DNA of 64,000 nt from Saprospiraceae bacterium. Lineage in GTDB: Bacteria; Bacteroidota; Bacteroidia; Chitinophagales; Saprospiraceae. Position 1 is the stretch's first letter. Each line of letters starts with the position of its first letter. The translations under genes were made by a program, and so were the position numbers. The notes under the pieces are model-generated. The model saw nothing but the letters and a program-made list of their open reading frames with translations, searched no databases and had not been told where the DNA came from. Positions 1-9,803 of this stretch are shown here, in pieces. The DNA lies in NCBI GenBank assembly GCA_029262995.1, contig JAJCYH010000015.1:1-64000 (forward strand). The letters run 5' to 3'.

Positions 1-3000
1 GCTTCCATCAGCTCTTGTAAATCCTACGGTCCATACTCTTGTTAATCGAGTACCGATGCACGCTCCAAGGCTTTGGTAGTTATCATAAAAGCTTACTTGC
101 TCTTCATTCCAATTGTCGCAGTTATCAGACATTGCATCTTCCGCAAAATCTTCATAATCCTCTTGTACTAGATCGTCTCTTAGACCATCATCGTAACGCA
201 ATTGTAATATTGGTTGCTCGTAGCAATTTAATAAACATTCCTCGTCATAATCTGCAGAAGATGTCCCATTAATCGGTGGACATATTTCGCAATCAATAAC
301 GGGATCGTTTTTGTCTGCAATGTTTATGGTTCCCCAACAGGAATTTCCATTACACTTGTCAACGATTGAATAGGTAACAGTACTTCCAAAATGAGATCCC
401 AAGTCATTTTCAGCGATTTCCTGACCACTGGGTGTAAAAAATTGAGCTTCGAAAACATTAGGAATATCATCAGATTCTAATAAGGTATTCCATGAGAAAT
501 CAAGTTCACAATTAGTATTGACAGTCATATTGACATTATCATTACATGCGAGACTACCTCCGCCACCTACGCCAACAAGGATGCTTGTTTGTGTTTGACA
601 TCCAGGGAATGCAGGTTCAGTTCCATTGCTTACGTTATCAATAAAATCACCGGTAAATAAGAATGTAAGGGTATAATATCCATTAGCATATAAAGTTGGA
701 TCAAATTGAGAAATCGGTGTTCCAGATGAAACTCCACCTAAATAAACTTGAACGGTTCCTGAAAAACCATTTATTTCAGTTACTTCATTCCCATTAAAAA
801 CCAGTGGTGCTTCATTATTACAGAAATCAATAACGTCAATAACTGGTTCAGTTATTATTGGATACTGACAACTATTGGATATTACAATTTGATTTCCAGA
901 ACCATCTAATAAAGGAAATGTATTTCCATTTGCAGTACCTTCAACAAATAACGAATACCCAACACGATCCAAATGATCAAATCTTAATACATAAAGTCCT
1001 GGAGCAAGTTCTGGAATAGGATCTCCAACATTATTATCAATAATTCCCACACTACCAGAACCAATTATTAAGTTTAATCCAGGAGGACCTAGAATAACTA
1101 TTTCTTCACCAAATGTACCGTCACCTGATCCATTGTAGGATTGATCATTGTTACATGTACAAGGGTCATATGCTGTTGGATCTAAATCAAAGTAGCACCC
1201 TTGACAAGAACCAGAAATAGTATTTACGCAACCATTGGCATCAATTACATCTATTGTATATGATCCACCATCTCTTCCGAGATAGAGAATGGCACTTTGA
1301 CCATTTAATAATGTTGTTTGTGTCAATGTTCCAAATGTAGAACTGATTGTATATGGTTCCATACCAGTGTCTACTGAAATGATAACCTGACTTCCATAGT
1401 TATTGATATTTGGATCATAGTCACAGATACAAGAAGATACATTTATTATTGGATTTGGATATACAATAGCCTCAGTTGAGCAAATACTTGTACAGCCATT
1501 ATTATCTGTAACGGTAACCGTATATGTTCCTGTAGCTGTTGGAGGTGCTGAAATTATTACTGGATTTTGTGCTGATGAGTTGAAACCATCAGGTCCTTCC
1601 CAGTTCCATGAAACACCATCTCCTGCAGATTCTCCTAAATTCAAATTGAAGCCTTCACACACAGGACCAGAATTGCTTGCAAAACACATAGGTAAGTCAT
1701 TGACGATAATTGTTGTCATTGCCATATCCGAACATCCAAACGAAGTTGTAAACATATAGGTTAATTCGATCGGTCCACTTAATCCAGAAGGATCAAACTC
1801 TGCAACTTCATCAGTATTGTCAATATCAATTACACCAGGTCCAGACCAAACGGCCATATCACCCATTGCGGGCACTGGAGAACCAGAAAGAATTACATTT
1901 TCAGAATCCTCACATACTGGACCATAATTTCCTGCATCTAATACTGGAACACCTCCAGTAACAGTTATTGTTGATGTACAACTGGAGTTGTTACTGCAAG
2001 CATCTGTAACAGTTAGTGTTACTGTTGTCATTGGTTTATCAGAACAAGTTACATTGCTTTTATCAATGGTATATGATAGAGCATTATCGCAATTATCTGA
2101 ACTACCTAAAGCAATATCATCAATGTCAGTGCTTGTAAATGTATAGCTACCCGTTGTAATTTCTAGAACTACAGTTATATCGTTACAAATTGCCATTGGT
2201 GCAGTAGTATCTTCAACCGTTACTGTTTGGTTGCAAGTCGCAGAATTAGAACAAGCATCCGTTGCCGTAAAGGTTCTTGTGATTGTATAGTTAAAGTCAG
2301 TGCATGAACCATCGGCAGTTTGAGTAGAAATATCAGCACTAGAAATAGACGGGCTTAAGTCACAATTATCGGTAGCTGTTGCATTACCAGTATTGGCTGT
2401 TGTATTGTCCTCATCGCATTGGACAGTTATATCAGTCGGACAAGTTGGTATTGGTGCAGTAGTATCTTCGACCGTTATTGTTTGGCTGCAAGTCGCAGAA
2501 TTAGAACAAACATCAGTAGTTGTAAAGGTTCTAGTAATTGTATAGTTAAAGTCAGTGCATGAAGCATCGGCAGTTTGAGTAGACACATCGGCACTAGAAA
2601 TAGACGGGCTTAAGTCACAATTATCGGTAGCCGTTGCATTACCGGTATTGGATGTTGTATTGTCCTCATCGCATTCGACGGTTATATCAGCAGGACAAGT
2701 TGGCGTTGGTGCTGTAGTGTCTTCGACGGTAATAGTTTGTATTTGAGCAGAGGAAGTTACCCCGTTACAATCTGTAACTACCCATGATCTAGATATTGTG
2801 TAGTTGAAATCTGAACATGATCCATCGGCAGTTTGAGTAGAAGTATCAGTATAGCTATCTATATTCATGCTAATACAACAAGAATGCATAATATTTGATA
2901 CCATTCCAGTATTGGAAGGATCAATACTTTCATCACATTGTATTGTTACATCTGCAGGTATATCAAATGTTGCAGCTGAGGCAGCCGTAACCGAAAGACT

Positions 3001-6000
3001 TGCAGTTGCTGGCTCACCACTAATAGATCCACCTGCCCCTGAAGATGATATGTTGCTTGTAGTATTAAGATATGAATTAGTAGTTGTACCACATGGAATG
3101 TCAAGTGTAACAGTAAAGCTACAATCTGTATCTGCGAGTAAGCTTCCGCTTGTCATTGAAATATTTGAAACACCTGAAAGGGATGATCCTGAACCACAGA
3201 TATCACTCATAGGTAGATTCGTTGCTATAGCACCAGGAATAAAAGCATTTAAATCATCAAAGAAATTAATGCTGGTTACATCGTTTGATGGGTCATTATT
3301 TTCAATAGTAAAAGTCAGATCAACTGATTCTCCAGCTATAACTGGTCCTGAAAATGACTTTGTAAACAGTAGCTGCTGTGTTTGCAAATCATCTGAAGCA
3401 GGCGTACCAGTAACAGGAAAGCCGTTAATCATCCCAGTTGCTGAAGAGGTAGAACAAGGAATTGAAGCACCATAAGGTGCAGAAGAAGGAATGTTTAAAA
3501 CCACAGAAAAGTTACATGAAGCTCCAGAGGTTAGACTACCCCCAGAAACATCAAATAGTCCTGTTCCAGTGCCTGAAAAAGTTGCTCCACACTCTCCCAT
3601 GGTAGGAATTGAAGCTATAGTTACACCAGGTATTGCAGCACCAAAATCATTTGTAAATGCGGCCATAGAAAGAGCATTGGCAAGATCAAGGTTTGTCATT
3701 GTATAGTCAACCGTAACAGTACTACCAGGTAATACTGGGTCATCGATAAATTCTTTATCTAGTTGTATGAGGTCAGAATTAACTTCTAAAACATCAGACG
3801 CTGGATCTGCACTGAGACCAGGGAAACCAGTCAGAGAAAATGTGGGTGCTGAAGTACTGTTTAAGTAACTTCCATTAGTAGACATTGCAGGAACCTGAAC
3901 TTGAATGTCAAATACACAATTGGTTCCTGCAGATAAATTACCTCCACTAAATGTTAAATTGCTAGTACCTGATATAGTACTACCTGCTCCACAAGGCGTC
4001 ATTGGAAGAGGAGCTACAGCTTCAGCTCCAGATAACATTGCGTTTAGGTTATCCGCAAATGAAATTCCTGTAGCATCTAAAGTAGTTGGATTATCTATTG
4101 TAAACCTTAAGGTCGTTATATCTCCAGGAATTGCTGGGTCGTCGATAAATTCTTTATTTACAGTTAGGCTAGTAATATATAAGTCATCAGTAGCCGGATT
4201 TCCTGATGTTGGTGTTCCACCAACATCAGCAGTAATTTCACTTGTCGTATTCGTATGAGGTCCAGGAGCAGCTCCTCCAGGAACATCTAAGGTCAAAACT
4301 ATATTACAACTTTCGCCTGGCATCAATGTACCTCCTGCATAACTGAAATTACTAGTAGGAAATCCTCCTGCCATTCCACCACAAGTATTCATAGTTGCAC
4401 CTGTAGCCATCATTCCAGAAATTACGGCATCTAAGTCGTCAGAAAAGCTGATATTCGTAGCATTTGCTGGAGCTACAACATCATGAGTGATTGTAAACAT
4501 TAACTCAACTGAACTACCAGGATCGACAGGATCATTGAGAAATTCCTTTACAATTAATGGTGGAGCAACAACTGCTAAAATATCGGTGGCTGCTAAACCA
4601 GTTCTGGTGCTACCATCAACAGTTGCAGTAATTTCAGATGTTGTATTGTTATAATTCCCTTGAGGAGTACCAACAGGAATGTCGATAGTCACATCAAAGG
4701 TGCAGTCTGAATCAATGCCAGGAGAAGCTGTAAGTATACCATCTGTTAGTTGTAAGCCACCTCTATCAAAACCAGTAGGTAATGAATTTGAAACTGTAAT
4801 TGTAGATCCAGTGCCGCAAGGGTCCATTGGTAATCCAAAGGATCCAGGGTTAAGAGGATAACCTAATAGGTTGGTAAGATCATCATAAAACTCTATATCT
4901 GTTGCACTAGAAGTCAAACTGGTATTTTCAATTGTAAACCTGAGTGTAACGGTGCTTCCAGAACCAACTGGATCATCGATGAATTCTTTTGTTAAAATAG
5001 GCACAGGTTCTACAAATAATTTATTAGTAGCCATATTTCCAACCACAGGACTTCCATCAACAGTACCTGAAACAGTGCTTGAAGTATTGGTATATTCTCC
5101 TGGAGCTGTAGCAACAGGAACGGAACATAAAATTCTAATGGTGCAACTCCCTTCTGCAGCTATTGATCCTCCACTAAATCCTACAGTAGTCGAAGCTAGA
5201 CCAGATACAGTTCCGCCACAGTCGTTGCTAATCAAAGAACTAAAAGTCAATCCTGGCAGTGCTGCATTCAAGTCATCAGTGAAGGCAACATCAGTAGCAT
5301 TAAAATTTCTGTCGAAATTTTGAATTAAAAATTCTAAAGTAACATCACTTCCTGGAGGCGTTGGATCGTCCGTAAATTCTTTTTGTATATGCAGATCAGT
5401 TCTAGTTGATTCAAGAGTTGCAGTAGCTTTTCCAGCAGAAGTAAAATCTGCAAGTAAGTCACTGGTAATATTGTCGAGATCTCCAATACCTGTTGCTTTT
5501 ACATCTACAGTCACAAAGCATGTAGCTCCATCAGCCACAACTTCGAAACCTGGAAAGGCTGCTGATCCATTAGCATCCAATGTGATAGTATTAGATCCTG
5601 GAACAGCTGTTAAACTTGTATTTGGAGAAGACATTGATATACAGGTAGTAGAAGCATTCGAAGGATTGGCAATAACCATCCCTGTAGGTAAAATATCTGT
5701 AAAATCAAGATTTCCAACTCTTGATGAATTCAACATATTGTCAATCGTAAATGTTAATGTAGATGTTCCACCCAGACTTACAGAACTAGGAGAAAAGGAC
5801 TTTGTAAATCCAGGCAGTGAAGAGCTAACAGTTAAGTTTGCGCTTGACCCACCACTATTTCCTGCCGATGAAGTTAGTTCTCCTGAAAGATTCATGTGGA
5901 CCCCTAGAGTCGAAGACCTTACATTTACTGTTATTGTACAAGAGCTCAAAGAAGCAACTGATCCATCAGTATAGTCGATTGTAGTTCCACCAGCCGGGGC

Positions 6001-6270
6001 TGTAAGTGTTCCGCCTATACAGGAAGTAGTAGCCATTGCTGGATCAGCAATAGTTACACCAGCAGGAAGCACATCTGTAAAGTCTAACATCGTCATCCCA
6101 GAAGCACTACCAGTATTGTCAATGGTGAATGTAAGTGTACTTACACTTCCAGGACCAATAGTTGAAGGTGAAAATGATTTTGAAAAGCCTGGTTGAGCAA
6201 ATAAATTGTTGCTTATCAACAAAAGGCAAATAAAACTGATTGAGTTAAATATAAATGAGAAGGTCTTCAT
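1..6270 (-). CDS. Giant secreted multi-repeat adhesin-like protein, N-terminal part (3' end outside window)
   Basis: The frame opens with ATG at 6270 and reads 2090 codons to the left edge; no stop was met in the lines I translated. It begins with a signal peptide (MKTFSFIFNSISFI..., ending at FAQ). Eight repeats of about 110-130 residues follow, each opening with a motif such as FSKSFSPSTIGPGS or KEFIDDPVLPGST and containing TLTFTIDN; this is the DUF7933/DUF11 surface-repeat type. Four HYR-like repeats follow (about 2990-1975), with motifs such as TVEDTTAP and CDEDNTTANTGNAT. The last 650 residues in the window are Ig/PKD/SprB-like (CTSICSTEAIV, CWGTINIADKNDP). Such proteins in Bacteroidota are exported surface proteins, often T9SS cargo, used in adhesion or gliding. 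The sorting domain, if present, lies outside the window. Adhesin function is inferred from architecture; no enzymatic domain is seen. Confidence 0.88.
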   Translation of the reverse strand, partial: MKTFSFIFNSISFICLLLISNNLFAQPGFSKSFSPSTIGPGSVSTLTFTIDNTGSASGMTMLDFTDVLPAGVTIADPAMATTSCIGGTLTAPAGGTTIDYTDGSVASLSSCTITVNVRSSTLGVHMNLSGELTSSAGNSGGSSANLTVSSSLPGFTKSFSPSSVSLGGTSTLTFTIDNMLNSSRVGNLDFTDILPTGMVIANPSNASTTCISMSSPNTSLTAVPGSNTITLDANGSAAFPGFEVVADGATCFVTVDVKATGIGDLDNITSDLLADFTSAGKATATLESTRTDLHIQKEFTDDPTPPGSDVTLEFLIQNFDRNFNATDVAFTDDLNAALPGLTFSSLISNDCGGTVSGLASTTVGFSGGSIAAEGSCTIRILCSVPVATAPGEYTNTSSTVSGTVDGSPVVGNMATNKLFVEPVPILTKEFIDDPVGSGSTVTLRFTIENTSLTSSATDIEFYDDLTNLLGYPLNPGSFGLPMDPCGTGSTITVSNSLPTGFDRGGLQLTDGILTASPGIDSDCTFDVTIDIPVGTPQGNYNNTTSEITATVDGSTRTGLAATDILAVVAPPLIVKEFLNDPVDPGSSVELMFTITHDVVAPANATNISFSDDLDAVISGMMATGATMNTCGGMAGGFPTSNFSYAGGTLMPGESCNIVLTLDVPGGAAPGPHTNTTSEITADVGGTPTSGNPATDDLYITSLTVNKEFIDDPAIPGDITTLRFTIDNPTTLDATGISFADNLNAMLSGAEAVAPLPMTPCGAGSTISGTSNLTFSGGNLSAGTNCVFDIQVQVPAMSTNGSYLNSTSAPTFSLTGFPGLSADPASDVLEVNSDLIQLDKEFIDDPVLPGSTVTVDYTMTNLDLANALSMAAFTNDFGAAIPGVTIASIPTMGECGATFSGTGTGLFDVSGGSLTSGASCNFSVVLNIPSSAPYGASIPCSTSSATGMINGFPVTGTPASDDLQTQQLLFTKSFSGPVIAGESVDLTFTIENNDPSNDVTSINFFDDLNAFIPGAIATNLPMSDICGSGSSLSGVSNISMTSGSLLADTDCSFTVTLDIPCGTTTNSYLNTTSNISSSGAGGSISGEPATASLSVTAASAATFDIPADVTIQCDESIDPSNTGMVSNIMHSCCISMNIDSYTDTSTQTADGSCSDFNYTISRSWVVTDCNGVTSSAQIQTITVEDTTAPTPTCPADITVECDEDNTTSNTGNATATDNCDLSPSISSADVSTQTADASCTDFNYTITRTFTTTDVCSNSATCSQTITVEDTTAPIPTCPTDITVQCDEDNTTANTGNATATDNCDLSPSISSADISTQTADGSCTDFNYTITRTFTATDACSNSATCNQTVTVEDTTAPMAICNDITVVLEITTGSYTFTSTDIDDIALGSSDNCDNALSYTIDKSNVTCSDKPMTTVTLTVTDACSNNSSCTSTITVTGGVPVLDAGNYGPVCEDSENVILSGSPVPAMGDMAVWSGPGVIDIDNTDEVAEFDPSGLSGPIELTYMFTTSFGCSDMAMTTIIVNDLPMCFASNSGPVCEGFNLNLGESAGDGVSWNWEGPDGFNSSAQNPVIISAPPTATGTYTVTVTDNNGCTSICSTEAIVYPNPIINVSSCICDYDPNINNYGSQVIISVDTGMEPYTISSTFGTLTQTTLLNGQSAILYLGRDGGSYTIDVIDANGCVNTISGSCQGCYFDLDPTAYDPCTCNNDQSYNGSGDGTFGEEIVILGPPGLNLIIGSGSVGIIDNNVGDPIPELAPGLYVLRFDHLDRVGYSLFVEGTANGNTFPLLDGSGNQIVISNSCQYPIITEPVIDVIDFCNNEAPLVFNGNEVTEINGFSGTVQVYLGGVSSGTPISQFDPTLYANGYYTLTFLFTGDFIDNVSNGTEPAFPGCQTQTSILVGVGGGGSLACNDNVNMTVNTNCELDFSWNTLLESDDIPNVFEAQFFTPSGQEIAENDLGSHFGSTVTYSIVDKCNGNSCWGTINIADKNDPVIDCEICPPINGTSSADYDEECLLNCYEQPILQLRYDDGLRDDLVQEDYEDFAEDAMSDNCDNWNEEQVSFYDNYQSLGACIGTRLTRVWTVGFTRADGS
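1979..2990 (-). repeat. Four tandem HYR-type repeats, about 255-bp period
   Basis: The adhesin carries tandem units of about 85 codons. The word CAAGTCGCAGAATTAGAACA occurs at 2234 and again at 2489, a spacing of exactly 255 bp. The two central units are nearly identical over their whole length. The flanking units at about 1979-2233 and 2744-2990 are more diverged. The similarity at DNA level suggests recent duplication or gene conversion. Confidence 0.85.
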
Positions 6271-6464
6271 TAAATACTCTATTGAATGGTATAAAAAATA
6301 ATTTCGTCTTAATTCCAAATAACACAATAATAAAGCCTAATTACAATTCAACTGTGAATTATAAAAAAAACTCTATTTAAAGTAATCCGAAATTGAACTT
6401 GAAGATAGTGATTCTAGTAGTTACATCGGTGCTTAATCAGTTAAAATTCAATGTATTTATAATA

Positions 6465-6523
6465 TATTTATTATTTCTATATAATAAATAAATATTGATT
6501 AGAAGATTTAGTTCTATCTAATC
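6465..6523 (-). terminator. Two AT-rich stem-loops after the iorB-like gene (weak terminator candidate)
   Basis: In the 247-bp gap between the iorB-like gene and the adhesin there is a 7-bp stem (GATTAGA 6497-6503 with TCTAATC 6517-6523) that overlaps the iorB stop. A perfect 10-bp AT-only stem (6465-6474 with 6481-6490) lies further downstream on the minus strand. There is no GC core and no clean U-run, so termination is only possible. The adhesin promoter must also lie in this gap; I could not pick a convincing one. Confidence 0.3.
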
Positions 6524-8668
6524 TTGAAGACCCAAAGACTTTATAAAGGGTTGAGTATACATTCTTTTGCCCGTAATTGCAGCAAGAGCATTAGCAATGG
6601 CGCCACCAGCAGGTGGAAGTCCTGGTTCTCCTAATCCAGTTGGATCTATTTGATTTTCAATGAAGTACACCTCAATGTCTGGAGTATCTTTCATTCTAAT
6701 CATTCGGTATTGATGAAAATTGGATGATTTAGACTTGCCATTTTCAAAACTAAAATCACCAAACATGGCATGTCCAATGCCGTCAATTATACCGCCTTCA
6801 ATTTGATTGAGTGCACCAGTAGGGTTAATTACAATTCCACAATCTACAGCGCAATAGACTTTTTGAATTTTGGGGTTGCCATCTACAAGAACCACTTCTG
6901 CAACCTCAGCGACGTAGGTGTTGTGAGAATAATAGGACGAAAACCCTAAGTTAACATCTGACTTTGGCTTGTACCAATTAGATTTTTCTGCAGCCAGTTT
7001 GATGACATCAATCATTCTTTGAGGTTCATAGCTAAGGCTTTTATTTTCAGCATCAATCATTGCCTTTTCCAATAATTCTAGCCTGAAGTCAACGGGGTCT
7101 TTGGAGAGATGATGGGATAATTCATCAAAGAATGATTGTTCTGCATAGGCAAGAAAATTGGCATATGGTGCTCTCCAAGCACCAGTTGTGATATTGCTTT
7201 CAATAGGGTGACAATCAACTCGATAATTATCTATTGCACCACATGGAAAATTACTTGGCATTTGACCAAACATTTCTCCATTAAAACAAGCTTCTGCCAA
7301 AGAATATGCATGTAGAGTGTTGTTTTTAATGCCTACTTTAAATTTATATTTGGAAGCAGGTCGGTAAGTTCCAGCTAACATATCGTCTTCTCTTGAAAAT
7401 ACCAATTGAACTGCCTTGCCTGATAATTTTGATATTTCTGCAGCTTCTAAGACAAAATCGCCGTAGAGCCTTCTTCCAAATCCACCACCCATTCGGGTCA
7501 TTTGGATGTGAATTTTTTCTTTTTCTAAACCTAAAAGGGCAGCAACTCTCCCTTCTGTCCATTCCGGAGTTTGTATTGGACCCAATAACTCAGCTTTATC
7601 TTCGGTAACATGTGCATAAAAATTCATTGGCTCCATGCAATTGTGTGGAAGAAAAGGGGATTCATAACTTCTCTCAAAAATTTCTTCAGATTCCTCAAAT
7701 GCCTCAATTACGTCTCCATCTGACCTTCTGGGTTTATCGGATAGCTTGTTTGTGTATTTTGTAAGCGTCAAACTATGATATTCTGAATCTTCATATTTCT
7801 CTTTTGACTCCCAAGTGGCTTTCAATAGGTTTTTGGCTTTCATTGCTTGCCAAGTACTGGTAGCCAACACAGCAATTTTATCCCCAAACTGAAAAATTTC
7901 AATAACCCCATTTATAGATTTTGATTCAGTATCATCGTAGGATTTAAGGCTATCTCCAAAAGCAGGGGGTCTCATAACACAGGCATAGACCATTCCTTTT
8001 TTATAAGTATCCAAACCAAAAAGTGGTCTACCTGTCAATATCCCTTTTAGATCTACGTTTGACTGGCTTTTGCCAATAATGTTAAATTCTTTTGGATTCT
8101 TAAGTTTGACTTCACTAGGTATTTCTAAGAGAGCCGCTTCACTGGCCAATTCTCCGTAACTTAAACTTTCACCTTTGGCATTTGTAATAATTCCTTTGGA
8201 AACTTGACACTCAGATACATCTATCCCCCATCGATTAGCCGCTGCGTTAACAAGCATTTCTTTTGCAGTAGCTCCAGCCTTTCTTAAGCTTTCCCATCCT
8301 TGTCTTATGGATTGACTTCCACCAGCAACTTGCCTTGTGTACCAAACTGTATTTAAAGGAGCTTGTTCAACTAAGACATCAAACCAATCCACATCCAATT
8401 CTTCGGCAACTATCATTGGCATGGAGGTTTTAATGTTTTGTCCAATTTCTGGATTAGGTGACATGATGGTAACGAGACCCGTGTCGCCGATTTTTAAAAA
8501 GGCATTAAAATCAATCCATTCAGATGGCAAATCCTTCATTACTTTCATTGTCGCTGGATCATCCAAATTACAACTACTTAACCATTGAAATCCAAGAATT
8601 AAACCTCCAGAACCAATAACAGAACTCTTGATAAATGTTCTTCTATCTTGTTTGCTTATATTACCCAT
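6518..8668 (-). CDS. Xanthine dehydrogenase-family molybdopterin-binding subunit (IorB-like)
   Basis: This 716-residue protein matches the large subunit of isoquinoline 1-oxidoreductase-type molybdenum hydroxylases, which bind molybdopterin cytosine dinucleotide and hydroxylate N-heterocycles or aldehydes. The N-terminus has a twin-arginine signal (RRTFIK, residues 9-14) followed by WLSSC (Cys33), so it may be a Tat-exported lipoprotein. Family motifs include GGGFGRRLYGDF near the middle and GEPGLPPAGGAIANAL near the end, where Glu681 is the expected catalytic base. It starts 2 bp after the iorA-like stop, so the two subunits are one operon. A MocA-like gene is divergent upstream, which fits the need for the dinucleotide cofactor. 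The substrate cannot be told from the sequence. Oxidoreductase class is firm. Confidence 0.93.
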   Translation of the reverse strand: MGNISKQDRRTFIKSSVIGSGGLILGFQWLSSCNLDDPATMKVMKDLPSEWIDFNAFLKIGDTGLVTIMSPNPEIGQNIKTSMPMIVAEELDVDWFDVLVEQAPLNTVWYTRQVAGGSQSIRQGWESLRKAGATAKEMLVNAAANRWGIDVSECQVSKGIITNAKGESLSYGELASEAALLEIPSEVKLKNPKEFNIIGKSQSNVDLKGILTGRPLFGLDTYKKGMVYACVMRPPAFGDSLKSYDDTESKSINGVIEIFQFGDKIAVLATSTWQAMKAKNLLKATWESKEKYEDSEYHSLTLTKYTNKLSDKPRRSDGDVIEAFEESEEIFERSYESPFLPHNCMEPMNFYAHVTEDKAELLGPIQTPEWTEGRVAALLGLEKEKIHIQMTRMGGGFGRRLYGDFVLEAAEISKLSGKAVQLVFSREDDMLAGTYRPASKYKFKVGIKNNTLHAYSLAEACFNGEMFGQMPSNFPCGAIDNYRVDCHPIESNITTGAWRAPYANFLAYAEQSFFDELSHHLSKDPVDFRLELLEKAMIDAENKSLSYEPQRMIDVIKLAAEKSNWYKPKSDVNLGFSSYYSHNTYVAEVAEVVLVDGNPKIQKVYCAVDCGIVINPTGALNQIEGGIIDGIGHAMFGDFSFENGKSKSSNFHQYRMIRMKDTPDIEVYFIENQIDPTGLGEPGLPPAGGAIANALAAITGKRMYTQPFIKSLGLQD

Positions 8669-8670
8669 AG

Positions 8671-9132
8671 TTACATGTTTTTGGCTGCGGTTTTAATTGC
8701 TTTTTTAATTCTTAAATAAGTGCCACAACGACATAAATTACCGTTCATAGCGGCATCTATTTCAGAGTCTTTGGGGTTGGGGTAATCCTTAAGGAATGAC
8801 GCTGCGTTCATTATTTGACCAGCTTGACAATAACCACATTGTGGAACGTCATGTTCTTGCCACGCTTGTTGTAATGCATGTGTGGCATTTTCTGAAAGGC
8901 CTTCGATTGTAGTGATTTTTTGTCCTTTTTCAAGTTCTGAAATTGGATAGGAACAAGATCTAATTGATGCACCATCCAGATGAATAGTACAAGCACCGCA
9001 TTGTGCGATACCACAACCATATTTAGTCCCAACCAAATGCAGGCTATCTCTTAAAACCCATAATAAAGGAGTATCAGAGTCAACATCAATTGAATGATTT
9101 TTACCATTGACGATTAAATTGTATAATGCCAT
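8671..9132 (-). CDS. (2Fe-2S)-binding subunit of molybdenum hydroxylase (IorA-like)
   Basis: This 153-residue protein has the two iron-sulfur domains of molybdenum hydroxylase small subunits. The plant-type ferredoxin cluster uses Cys40, Cys45, Cys48 and Cys60 ([17 protein letters not shown], then RSC). The second, helical domain has [10 protein letters not shown] and [10 protein letters not shown]. Length is normal for IorA/CoxS-type subunits. It carries electrons from the molybdenum site in the following IorB-like subunit to an external acceptor. It has no signal peptide; a Tat system could export it folded and bound to the Tat-tagged large subunit, which is the usual arrangement in this family. 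It is first in the operon and divergent from the MocA-like gene. Confidence 0.94.
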   Translation of the reverse strand: MALYNLIVNGKNHSIDVDSDTPLLWVLRDSLHLVGTKYGCGIAQCGACTIHLDGASIRSCSYPISELEKGQKITTIEGLSENATHALQQAWQEHDVPQCGYCQAGQIMNAASFLKDYPNPKDSEIDAAMNGNLCRCGTYLRIKKAIKTAAKNM

Positions 9133-9203
9133 ATTTAAAATTTATAAATTACAAGATAGTTAAAATTCATTTCATTTATCGCATGGATAATTTGTATTAA
9201 ACT

Positions 9204-9803
9204 TTGAGTAATAATGTATTTAATTTGAACAGCACATACGCTATAGTGATCCTTGCTGCGGGAGAATCTAAACGACTAGGAACAGAGAAGCAACTGTTGC
9301 CTTTTAAGGATACCTTTTTGTTAAACTATATTATTAGAGAATGTCGTAAATCAAGGGTTAGTGATATTTATACAATTTTGGGACACCAAGCAGAAAAAAT
9401 TCATAAACATTTGGGAGAAACTAGGAATATATTTATCAATGAAAATTATAAGAAAGGTTTGGGGAATAGTATGTCTTATGCCGTTTCTCAACTAATCACG
9501 TCCAAATATAGTGCTATTGTTTTTGTCTTATGCGATCAAATATATTTTAACCATAAGCTAATAGAGGATTTAATATCTAAACATGAAACAGACGATAATT
9601 TGATTGTAGCTTCAAAATATTCTAAAACATTTGGTCCTCCAGTATTGTTTTCTTCAAGTTATTATAGTCATTTAAAGTTATTAGATGGATACAAGGGTGC
9701 AAGAAACCTTATTGCACAAAACCTTGATGATGTAGGTTTTGTATATTTTGAAAACGGGGAAGTGGATATTGATACTATTGAAGACTTAAGTAAAATAGGT
9801 TAA
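9204..9803 (+). CDS. MocA-like molybdenum cofactor nucleotidyltransferase
   Basis: This 199-residue NTP-transferase (MobA/MocA superfamily) has the signature LAAGESKRLGTEKQLLPF near the N-terminus, followed by YKKGLGNSMSYA and a CDQ metal/nucleotide motif. KQLLPF is typical of MocA, which adds CMP to molybdopterin to form the cytosine dinucleotide cofactor used by xanthine-dehydrogenase-family enzymes. Its position divergent from the iorAB-like genes, with 71 bp between them, supports this. The best start is TTG at 9204; the ATG at 9183 meets a stop after five codons and the ATG at 9214 is out of frame. Its 3' end overlaps the convergent LytTR gene by 18 bp. CTP rather than GTP specificity is inferred. 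Confidence 0.85.
   Translation: MSNNVFNLNSTYAIVILAAGESKRLGTEKQLLPFKDTFLLNYIIRECRKSRVSDIYTILGHQAEKIHKHLGETRNIFINENYKKGLGNSMSYAVSQLITSKYSAIVFVLCDQIYFNHKLIEDLISKHETDDNLIVASKYSKTFGPPVLFSSSYYSHLKLLDGYKGARNLIAQNLDDVGFVYFENGEVDIDTIEDLSKIG

Noticed and set aside
1979-2990. Tandem repeats as a possible CRISPR array
   Set aside because: The unit is 255 bp, in frame, and codes for HYR domains; there are no short repeats with unique spacers.
2867-5974. Several plus-strand reading frames of 60-200 codons inside the adhesin region
   Set aside because: They are antisense shadows of the minus-strand adhesin; they have no family motif, while the minus frame gives consistent repeats.
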